From positions 1,081,001 to 1,145,000 of the forward strand of contig JAMJFZ010002307.1 of the NCBI GenBank assembly GCA_026225945.1: DNA of 64,000 bases, read 5' to 3'. The stretch's first letter is position 1. Every line of letters starts with the position of its first letter. The notes beneath the pieces are model-generated. The model was given only the letters and a program-made list of their open reading frames with translations, did not search any database and was not told where the DNA came from. This DNA comes from Cricetomys ansorgei (taxonomy: Eukaryota; Chordata; Mammalia; Rodentia; Nesomyidae). Below, one piece after another: positions 55,276 through 64,000 of the stretch. A program made the position numbers and the translations under genes.

Positions 55276-55499
55276 AAATTAACAATGGTGAGAATTGATT
55301 GTCTTCACTGGCAAAAAGCCATAGTGGGATACAGAAAACTCTTGTCTAAGATGAGAGAACAGAAACTCAGCTGGAGACCTAGCTGGGAGTTGTGAGCTTC
55401 TGTGAGAGGAGCAGCAGTCTGAGGACCAGAGTCCCTGACTTCACCCAATACCATAACTTGGGAAGTTCAGGTCCTCTTTTCACCTCGAGGTCATCATTT
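55276..55499. other. Unassigned non-coding DNA
   Basis: No feature recognised. Confidence 0.3.
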
Positions 55500-55740
55500 G
55501 TGAATCAATAATAACAAATTAATAATAACAACCAATGATAAGTTAGATGCTGGGTTCTGTTTGACCCATCAAAATACCAGTTTGCCTAGCCTATGTATCA
55601 ATATGATGAGGAAAGTTCTAGCAATATCTTTTGACAGATGAGAAAGCTAAGGAAGAAAGGTTCCAGTAATTTGCTCAAGATCTCAAAGCCACTAGGTGAT
55701 AGATGGAGTGAAGGTTCTACCTAGTAGTTGGGTCCAGGGT
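55500..55740 (-). mobile_element. MIR SINE relic
   Basis: 'gacagatgagaaagctaagg', 'taatttgctcaagatctc' and 'aaagccactaggtgatag' are the antisense MIR core. Confidence 0.7.
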
Positions 55741-56428
55741 TGAGGCCGCAACAGAGAACCTAAGGTTCTTCTCATCCTAAAATCCTGTTTGAGTCTAAAG
55801 TATCCTCTTGACCACAGCCAGACTCCACTCCAAACTCCAGTAACAAAAAGAGCTTTGAAACATGCCTCCTGGAGTTACAAAACACCTAGGGCTAAAAACT
55901 GATTGTTACTAAGGTTGATCTGATTTGCATTTATTTAGAATAAGTTAGTTTTGAATATTTCAGTTTGCATATTTCTCTGGGGTGGGGCTCAATTTCACAG
56001 AGCGGGAACATGTCACCTTTTGTTAAAATGTGGAAAAGGGATGCTCAAGAGAAAAAGATGTTAAATGTTCACGTGTACCCTGTGTGACTGGAATAATAAT
56101 GGGCAGCATTTTTAGAAGCCTTAAGTCCTTCCACTCTCTGACAGAGAGCGCTGCACATGCACTGTTCATGTGACAGCTCATTCACAAGACAAAGGTCTGA
56201 CACTCAGTAACCCCCAGTCACAATGTTCCCTGAAATCTTGGGTTTTAATCCACTTCTATTTTTGATCCAAGGCCCTCTTACTCAGTTTCTACATTTGCAT
56301 AAAAAAGAAATCATGAAAAACAGATATTTGAAAGGAAGGTAAACACCAAAGAGGGGGATGCTGTAGCAAGTGACTTAAAACTTGAAGGTTTAGAACGACA
56401 AACTGAACACATGAACAAAACCCAAACT
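55741..56428. other. Unassigned DNA with octamer-like words
   Basis: ATTTGCAT near 55923 and TTTGCATA near 55964 within AT-rich DNA. No gene or repeat recognised. Confidence 0.35.
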
Positions 56429-56499
56429 GTGCAGATGGACTGCTGACCATTGCCAACCTGTGCAGACGGTGCAGACGGACTGCCGACCATTGCCAACCT
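56429..56499. repeat. 40-bp period direct repeat
   Basis: Units at 56429-56459 and 56469-56499 (gtgcaga(t/c)ggactgc(t/c)gac..., 29 of 31 identical), with a partial third unit (gtgcagacg) between them. Confidence 0.9.
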
Positions 56500-57936
56500 A
56501 AGCGTAGTGTTAGCATTACAATTAATTTTCCACTATCGGTCTCATCTTGGCCTCGGAAGAGCACAAGAAATCTGAATGTTCATCTGAGATTCAGACTGCA
56601 TTTTAGTGAATTTCTCAGTCTCTGCCCTGACCAACACTACAGAATGACCCAGTTATCACTGTTTATAAAAGTGGAGCACTGTGAGTTCTTTTTTTTTTCC
56701 TCTGATAAAAAGTGTTTAAAAAAAAGACAAGAGGCGCATGTGCCCAGACACTACTTCAGGTAGATGGTTCCTTCCGTCTCAGTTAAATTGTTGGGGGAGG
56801 GCTTGAAACCTGTAGCATATCAGACACCCCATTAACCACTTTTTCTGCTTTTAGACTTTGCTTTAAAATGTGGAGTCAGAGGAGGCTGAAAGCTGGCTAC
56901 GGCACGCAGTGTCTTTTACCTCAGGACACCTGGGATTTTTCTCTCCTCTGAAGCAGTTCACATCGCCCCTTGGGAAGGAGAGGGTTGCACTTAAAGTCAG
57001 GATGCTCCTTGCAGAGAACAGCTGTGGAAAGAGCTGGGCCTCATTTCTAAGCAGCCTGCAAGAAGAAAGCATCTGGTTTCTTGGATGTGATGCATCCATG
57101 AATTTCTCACTGTGAACATCTGATGGGCTGCAGCTAATTAACATCTAAACACTGGGTTTCTGTGCTGTTTTGGGTTTGTTTGAGAACCACAAGGAAAACC
57201 TACCTTTTCTTAGTTTGGGGTATTGTGAATCACAAGCTCGTCATTTCCTCCTTTCCATCCACAGCTTAACATTCCAGACAAATGGTGCTGTCAAGGAGCA
57301 GGAGCTTCATTTCAGTCAGCTACGTTCTTTGCTCCTTTTCTTCTTAATTTCCCCAAATCCTGTGACTGACAGGAACATCAAAACATCATCTGAATAGAGT
57401 ACCCCATGAAAATACCCACAACTCACAGATGTTGGCTACATATCTCCCATTAAGACAATTATGTATTAAATTGGTCAGCTACCATATACTCATTTTGTTT
57501 TATTCCCAGAGTCCTCACAGATGTGATGAGGACCATTATAGCACTGACAGAAAACAGTCTTTTTCCCATCCACGAAAAAAGGATTGGTATCACTGGACTG
57601 AAGTCCAAGGTCAATGATATCAGTCAGCTGTGTAGATAAGCTGCTCAGAGACCAATGGCATCCTATCACGGGGCTCAGGTAGTTAGCAAGCGGCAGAGCC
57701 TTGACCTCAGGCCAGGTAGGCTCGGGGTTTCTGTTTTAACAGCCCCTCTTCTTCCACCCTCTTCCTCTGAATTCCTCATATTTATCTGGCAGTGCAGACT
57801 TTACCAAGGTCTTCCATGTACATTCTCACTTCAGGTAGCTTTTTTTTTTTTTTGCTTTTAATTTGTAAGTAAAGAATGTGAAACAGAGAGTAAATGACAT
57901 ATAGTCCATTTGATCAGGGAGAGAAGAGGCTTACAC

Positions 57937-57937
<1 letters not shown>
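56500..57937. other. Repeat-poor DNA
   Basis: No SINE or LTR recognised over about 1.4 kb apart from faint MIR-like wording at 57.66-57.73 kb. The 56.7-57.15 kb part has mixed composition, TAAT words and overlapping short frames on both strands; no coding frame is convincing. Confidence 0.35.

Positions 57938-57972
<35 letters not shown>
57938..57972. repeat. (TG)n microsatellite
   Basis: About 17 GT units. Confidence 0.95.
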
Positions 57973-57974
<2 letters not shown>

Positions 57975-58094
57975 TTATGTATGTCTGTGGTTGCGCACAC
58001 ATTTTTATATGTATGTTCACAGGTATGTGGGTGTGTGTACATGTACAGGGCTTGCACAGGAAGTGCTTTATCCACTGATCCACCTTTAAAGCCC
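57973..58094 (-). mobile_element. B4A/B3A-type SINE fragment
   Basis: 'gtgctttatccactgatcc' and 'acctttaaagcccc' correspond to the antisense promoter end of B2-related SINEs. The TG tract is its tail. Confidence 0.5.
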
Positions 58095-58188
58095 CATACT
58101 CTGCTCTTCTTATCCTAAAGTAATGTGTTTTCCAGTGCATTGTACCAGTCACTGTGGTTTACAACCTCAGTTAAGAATCCACATAAGT

Positions 58189-58348
58189 GGCTGGGCAGTG
58201 GTGGCACACACCTTTAATCCCAGCACTTGGAAGGCAGAGGCAGGTGGATCTCTGTGAGTTTGAGGCCAGCCTGGTCTACAGAGAGTTCCAGGACAGCCAG
58301 AGTTACAACAGAGATACCTTGCCTCAAAAAAAAAAAAAAAAAAAAAAA
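58189..58348 (+). mobile_element. B1 SINE, well preserved
   Basis: Full-length B1 from 'ggctgggcagtggtggcac' through 'gaggccagcctggtctac' to a 23-A tail (58326-58348). A target duplication is visible (aagaatccacataag upstream, agaatccagacaag downstream). Carries 'gagttacaacagag'. Confidence 0.95.
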
Positions 58349-58969
58349 GAATCCAGACAAGTACACTAAAAGCAAAGAAACATGGAGCCTGAAGCCTCAC
58401 ATGCAGGAGCGCGGAGCTCAGGAGCCGGAACAGCAGTGCATGCTTTCTCCATAGTCACCTGTGTTCTATCGCGTTTGGAACCCTGCGTAGCTAAATCTTT
58501 CCATTCCCTCATGTCACTCCCAGTCAATCTGCCTCCCCACATCTTTGTTTGACTTGCCTACTAAATATTTCCAAATACAAATATCACATTCCTTTCACCC
58601 TTGAACACAGTTGTCTTCACGAATGCTCAAGTTTGCATAGAATGATTTCTCTTTGTGTTAACTGAAGTGGCAGGTTGCTCATTACTTCCCGGGGTTTACG
58701 TGTTTGTACGGATTGCTAAATACCTTCCATGTTATTCTTCGGTGGCTGTGCAGGAAATTCTCAATGACTCAACTTTAGCTGGTGCCAAGTACTGTGATTG
58801 AGAGCAGCACTCCTCCTCCAAGGCACATCTTCCTCCTACCTGCCCCCTCCTCCCCGGCTAAATAGCAGGTTGGTACTGGGGCCACGTTGAATGATTATTC
58901 CCCCAGGGTTCTTGTCTAGCTGAAGACTTGCTCAATCCATAGTCTGCTATCCTAGTGGGGAAATCAAGG
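58349..58969. other. Unassigned non-coding DNA
   Basis: No feature recognised. Confidence 0.3.
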
Positions 58970-59145
58970 CAGCAAAGAAGCACCCTGCTCTCCTTTATGG
59001 CCAAACCTCTGGGCTCAGTGACTACCGCCAAGCTACTGTCTCCCTCAGTTTCCTCATTTGAAAAGGTGAGGGGTTAACTACAGTTAACTTTCAGGGTCAT
59101 TACGAAGATGAAATGTATCCCAGTGCAGTGCCTGAGCACATCAAT
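58970..59145 (+). mobile_element. MIR SINE relic
   Basis: 'ccctcagtttcctcattt', 'gggtcattacgaagatga' and 'cagtgcagtgcctgagcac' follow the sense MIR order. Confidence 0.7.
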
Positions 59146-59309
59146 CCTCCGTAAGGGGCACTGTGTAATATCACACTTCATGTTAATCAGCGTAACAGTT
59201 TGTGGATGTAGGGAAGTGACGTGTTTTCCTTAGCTCATGGAAGTCTTATAAGAGCCCAAAAGACCTACCATTTTCCATTCATAATGAAGCAGGAGGTGGA
59301 TTCTGACCA

Positions 59310-59500
59310 GTATATTACTACGTGCCAAGTTATAGCCGCAACAGCGACACGTGCCCAATGCTGTTCTCCTTCATCCCTCATTTTAACCCTTTAAAGTAAA
59401 CCCTGCTGAGCAGCCCTTCTGTAGATCGAGAAACCGAGGCATAGTGAGTATGAGTTACCTTATAAAAGTCAAGTCAAACTGATCAGGACTCAAAATGCAT
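59310..59500 (-). mobile_element. MIR SINE relic
   Basis: 'tactacgtgccaagttata', 'tagatcgagaaaccgagg' and 'catagtgagtatgagttac' follow the antisense MIR order. Confidence 0.7.
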
Positions 59501-59948
59501 TTCTTGATAAAGATAATATCTCAAAACTAGATGGTTCAGACTGAGCCAGTTTGGCGATCTGGAGGCATACGTCCTTCAAGGACGGCATCATAACAAAAAG
59601 AAAGCCCTGTAATGAGGATTGAATGAAAATGTGGCAGACTGTTAGTAGGTGGCCTGCAACTTAGCATCCTCTCAAACGGCATTTGAAGGGATAGGTTGTC
59701 TCCTCTAAACAGCGAGCCGAAGGCAACATGGAGCAGCCACCGCAGCCCGGCTTTTGGTCTTCTGTGTCTCCCACTAAAGCGCGCACTAAGGTTACAGAGG
59801 GGAAGGTTTTCTCTTTGGCAACAGTTGCGGGAATATTGTGGTCTTTACTCCAAGACTCCGTGAGGTCTTGTGTCTTCCAAACTTGTTCTTTTTCAGGTGA
59901 GCTTGTTAGTAGAAACTTCAAGTTCGATTTTTATTTAAAAGCCAGACC
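59501..59948. other. Unassigned DNA with an isolated ATG frame and donor-like site
   Basis: An ATG in good Kozak context (aacATGG, 59728) opens a frame that reaches ttttcag|GTGAGC (GT at 59896-59897). No family recognised and no CpG island here, so probably chance. Confidence 0.2.
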
Positions 59949-60150
59949 TTTGGCTGGAGAGATGGCTCAGCAGTGAAGAGCACTTGCTGCTCTTGCAGAG
60001 GGACTTGAACTCGGTTCCCAGCGCCTGTGTGGGGGAGCTCACAAGAGTCTGTGCCTCCAGCTCCAGGGAAGCCAACGTCCTCTTCAGTAGGCACTTGCAC
60101 CCACGTGTGAACACCCACAAACAGACATTCACAAAAATAAAAAAAACACA
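59949..60150 (+). mobile_element. B3/B2-class SINE
   Basis: 'ttggctggagagatggctca', 'gagcacttgctgctcttg', 'gcctccagctccagggaa' and an A-rich tail. Confidence 0.92.
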
Positions 60151-63100
60151 ATTATTTTTGGAAATTAAAAGGAAAAATAATAACCATGCTGAGACTCCTT
60201 AGAAATGAACCGTCATAGAAAATGCATTTTCTTTCAAGGGGCTCTGTTCTTCACTGGTGATTTGAGAAGCTACGAGCCAAAGCTTCATGGGAGACTATGC
60301 ACAGGACTTCCTCTGCGCAGATTCTGAGTGACCATGGACAAGAAAAATTGTAATCATGTAAAAACTCGGCCCACACCAGTTGAACAGTTCTTTCTTCTTC
60401 CCAAAGATTTCTTTTGGCTTCATGACATCACAGTACAAGTATTTCCAAAGCTTTATGTTTTGAGAGACTAACGATTCTCAAAATCCCCATCATGCACTTC
60501 ACTTTTTTCTCTTGATCTTGCTACCTTTCCAGTGCCCATCCCCTGTTTAATTTTTGCATCAGTTCATATCTTGCAGGCAAGAGTTTTAAGGATGTTTTTT
60601 TCCTTTCTCACACTTGCTTGAAATTAAATTCATACCACTCAACACTTCCCAGAACAAGATTCTTTTATCGTAAATTTCTATAGTAGCTGGTAGTTTCTTT
60701 CTCAAGGTCGGGATGGCAGGCATTTTATTCTTATCTCTCTAGAACTGAGGTATTTATACATAGGGAAAGACAAGAAAATGTATTTACTTAACACAAGTCT
60801 TCAATGCCACGGGAGCCTTTGGAAGTGATAGCCCAATTAGACGGGTAAACTTGCGTCTTTTGAGGCCTAAGCCATCATGCAGAGTCATGGGGTAAGTATG
60901 ATTGGCAAAGAGGGAAATGGGGTACTGAGTGAGAGTGGAGGGAGGGGGCTAACCAAGATTTTAGCCAGGCCTATTTTCTGTTTGCTCAGACTTTCCTCTG
61001 TGTCCCTGTGTACTGTTCTCTGGCTACAGGGAAGCCACCTTTCAAACAAGGGTCTCATGACTTGCTTCAGAGAAGAACTGGGTGGAGAATGGGCATGACC
61101 TTCCAACTTTGAAATGCTAAGGATCCCTATTTGGGAATTATGTGTCCTGCAGAAACGCACCCCCACCAATGCAAGACATAAATAAAAGTTTACATGGGTG
61201 CGTGTTTGTGAACTCCTGAGATCTTTTGATGAGATTTTTCTGCAAACTTAAAAAAAAAAAAATCCTCTAATATAGCCCATCACTTCTTAAAAACCCTTCT
61301 CTCCAATAAAGAAAGTTACACAGCCCGTAATAGTTCTACCCTTCCAGTTACCTGCCAGGAACAAGCTCAGACACAGCCATCCTGGAACGGCCTCTCCTCT
61401 GCACAAGAGCAGAGAGTGCCGTGCATGGAAGGGTATGGGTGACTCAGCCTGTGGGTTTGGGGCCCCTGAGTCAGTGCTGCTGACACTGGTACTCTGCATC
61501 TCCAGCCCCAGCTGAGCATCATCCCAGTGCTCCTAGGAGATAGGAGGTCAGCATATGAACTGCCAGATGCCAGTGTGGCTAACAAAGAGACCAAGAAGAT
61601 TGGCCTTCCCCAGATCACGTGCTGCCTGATGGTACTATGTGATTATTATTATTTTCCATGGGATTGTTGAAAGACACGGATGGTTGGATCAGCCAGGGTA
61701 AACATAATTTTGTACTCCTGTATCTTTCTCCAATGTAACTTGAGATATCAATTATCTGAGTCCATTACCCAGAGAAAGGATAACCATAATCTCCACAGAA
61801 ATTGCACAAGTTGGTGCACAAAATGAAAGTATTGTTGTCACTGTCCTTGACCTCTGTCCCCAGTAACTGCTCAAGGATTTATTCCAGGAAATGTCCTACA
61901 GGATGGAGTTGAGGGAATGTCTGGAGTTTCTCTTCCATAGCCATAGAACTTAAACTCTAGAGATGTGCTCACTGTAGAATCTAGAATTCTAGAGCCTTTT
62001 TGAATGAAGGTGTGACAAATAGAAAGACACTTTGCATGGTACGTGATATTTGCCAGGTAACATGACATAGTCATTTCTGAAAGAACCGGGTGACTAGGGC
62101 AGGAAGACCGCAACACCGTTTGCCTCAGCCTCTGTCGGGACTTGTATTAACTCCCCAGTGCTGGGAAAGCAGAGGGAAGGGAAGCTGTGGGTCCTCAGGT
62201 CAGTGGAAGGAAGCAAATAGGAGTCCTTTCCCGTGTCTGTAGTCTACTAGGTGGAGGAAGGACTAGGTAGCTCATCAAGATTCAAGAAAACGTAAACCCA
62301 AAGGAGAATGAATGAATTAGCATACTAACCTTGAAGCAGGGGAAAAAAAAAATCAACATTGCAAACTGACAGAGGGAAAGGCCTGGGGGCTGAAATCAGG
62401 CCAAATACAGGCAAAGCTACTAAACACAATCTTTTCGTTTTTTTCTTTCTGGGAAACAAAAGAAAAGTTTACACGAGATCATTTTACATGAAATGAAATT
62501 GACTTTCTGTCTTTTCCTCCTGACCATTCATAACCCTGTGGTTATGCCTCTGTGATGCAGTCAATGTGAACACAAATTCTCCATAATGCTTATTATAGTG
62601 TTAGCAAGGTAGCAAGAAAATGTCTCCTGTGCGTGACAGCAGTGCATTATCACCTGAGAACACATCTGCCGCAGCACCAGCATTCTGTGCATTCCTGGCA
62701 TTGGCTCGTTGTGGTGACAATCCAAATAGAGGACATCCAGAAGATAACGGCTTCACAATTTCTTTGATCTTAAAAGGAATGTCTTCTTATGTCTGAGGCC
62801 CAACAAACCTTAAAGAAACCTACTGTTATCAGCAGCTGACAGCTGAAGACCCACGGAAACCAAGAGCCTCCTCCCCTGTCCAGGGATTAGCTTTAGACAG
62901 TGGCAGAAAAGGGACTCCCTTGGCACATACTTTCCCAACTTTTGTCTCCTATAAACAGAAAAACTGGAACCATTTCTGTATTGTTACAAATTATTTCCTC
63001 AATTCCTGAAAAATCTCTAAATCTTGAAGTGGAGATTCTGAATTCTAAATCTGAATTGGAGATCTCTGCCTTTTCCTTCCACGGAGGCAAGAAACAGTAT

Positions 63101-63380
63101 TGTGAGTGTTCATTGATTAAGAGAGAAAAATGTTTTAGAAAGTGAAAAGAAAAAAAAAAAGGGAAGAAGGAAAACACTTTCACTACTGTCTCTAGATCTC
63201 ACGACGAGACTGATGACGGGATGCTAATTCACGTGTTAGATTAATACACCTCACCACCGCATTTCTACACTAGGTGGCAATTTTAATTACCCAAGGAAAA
63301 ACATTATAATTATTTGAAACAAGAACTTTCTGGTCACTAATTTAAAATAAGAACAGATCAGCAATAAGGAGTGCATAATG
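60151..63380. other. Repeat-poor DNA, 3.2 kb
   Basis: No SINE, LTR or gene could be recognised. Short A runs at 61250, 62343 and 63150. Composition is mixed, with a calm stretch at 62.4-62.9 kb. Open frames (up to 96 codons) overlap on opposite strands. Candidate for conserved non-coding DNA, untested. Confidence 0.35.
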
Positions 63381-63549
63381 TGCCAAGTGTTGGTGGTGCA
63401 AGCCTTTCATCCCAGCACTTGGGAGGCAGAGACAGGAGGATCCCTGTGAGTTCAAGGCCAGCCTGGTCTACAGAGTGAGTTCCAGGACAGCCAGAGTTAC
63501 AATAGAGAAGCCCTGTCTCGAAAACAAACAACAACAACAACAACAAAAA
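63381..63549 (+). mobile_element. B1 SINE, well preserved, with (CAA)n tail
   Basis: 'tgttggtggtgcaagcct', 'cccagcacttgggaggca', 'aaggccagcctggtctac' and 'gagttacaatagagaag', then a CAACAACAA tail. Confidence 0.95.
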
Positions 63550-63745
63550 AGCATATATTGCTCATTCAAAGGACCTAAGTTTAGTTCCTAGCACCCAAGT
63601 CAGGCAGCTCATAACACATGACCACCTGGATTCCAACTCTGGAGAGCCTGGGAGCCCTCTTCTGGCCTCCACTGGCACCTGTACTCAAACGCATAGCCCT
63701 GCCCCCAAACACACATACATTCTCATTCACAAATTAAAAATAGAA
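63550..63745 (+). mobile_element. B3/B2-class SINE, 5'-truncated or diverged
   Basis: 'gctcattcaaaggacctaag', 'gttcctagcacccaagtc', 'ccctcttctggcctccac' and a CA/A-rich tail. It abuts the B1 tail directly. Confidence 0.75.
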
Positions 63746-64000
63746 CAAGAATCGAGAAAAAATATTGCACAGGTGGCAGAAAGTTGTTAAGAAAAGTTTT
63801 TTTTTCTCTCTTTACAGAAATAATCCTTTATTCTACCCTTAAGTTCCCTTTTGAAAGTCTGCTGTGACGTCCAGAACCATGAGAGCTGTAGCCAAGTGGC
63901 TGCTGGAAGCATTTTGTATTCATTTGCTTTGGGCTGTGCTTGATGTTCGGGTAGGGTTTTGTTGTTGTTGTTGTTTTGTTGTTTTCCTAATCTGAAACAC
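63746..64000. other. Unassigned DNA with terminal (TTG)n patch
   Basis: T-rich near 63800; GTT units at about 63957-63985. The window ends here. Confidence 0.4.

Noticed and set aside
59728..59896. Possible coding exon with good Kozak ATG and a CAG|GTGAGC donor
   Set aside because: No CpG island, no recognised family, and such pairs are frequent by chance in 64 kb. Kept only as a note within the unassigned interval.

Overview
The window is nuclear DNA from a muroid rodent. It holds SINEs of the B1, B2/B3, B4 and ID types, ERVL-MaLR LTRs of the rodent MT/ORR1 kind, two rodent URR1-type hAT elements, and old L1, L2 and MIR fragments, with long TG/CA, TC and TA microsatellites. The best-preserved B1 copies carry 'gagttacaa(c/t)agag' near the 3' end and 'actcacagagatc' in antisense. 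From memory this looks more like a cricetid (vole, hamster, deer mouse) than Mus or Rattus, but that is a weak inference.

I could not support any intact protein-coding gene. Open frames are short, mostly antisense to repeats or inside GC-rich or low-complexity DNA. The one clear gene-related landmark is a TATA-less CpG island at about 8.67-9.71 kb. It has ETS, GC-box and YY1-like sites, an RFX X-box 5' of it, and two TFEB/MITF-type decamers (GTCACGTGAC and GTCACATGAC). Plausible splice donors lie on both strands, so it is probably the promoter and first exon(s) of a housekeeping gene, possibly bidirectional. The gene itself is not identifiable here.

Layout. 0-2.3 kb: minus-strand ERVL pol remnant split by a MaLR LTR that itself carries a B1. 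2.3-8.6 kb: repeat-punctuated unassigned DNA with a hAT element (5.17 kb) and an L1 3' end (6.9-7.8 kb). 8.6-9.7 kb: CpG island. 9.7-31 kb: dense accessory repeats, including an ID element with a triplicated segment (16.2 kb), an unassigned LTR-like element (18.1 kb), an unidentified possibly retroposed segment (18.9-20.9 kb) and a strong quasi-palindrome (28.0 kb). 31.5-38.5 kb: SINE-poor DNA with AT-rich, homeodomain-like motif clusters, a candidate non-coding regulatory block, plus a 47-bp CACGTG-bearing tandem array at 37.3 kb. 38.5-64 kb: alternating SINEs, microsatellites, MIR/L2 relics and repeat-poor stretches (42.6-44.4, 56.6-57.3, 60.2-63.3 kb).

No tRNA or rRNA gene, CRISPR array, operon or prokaryotic feature was seen. 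No undescribed biological system is claimed. The most checkable novelties are the CpG-island motif arrangement, the 28-kb quasi-palindrome, the E-box-bearing tandem repeats and the unidentified 19-21 kb segment.
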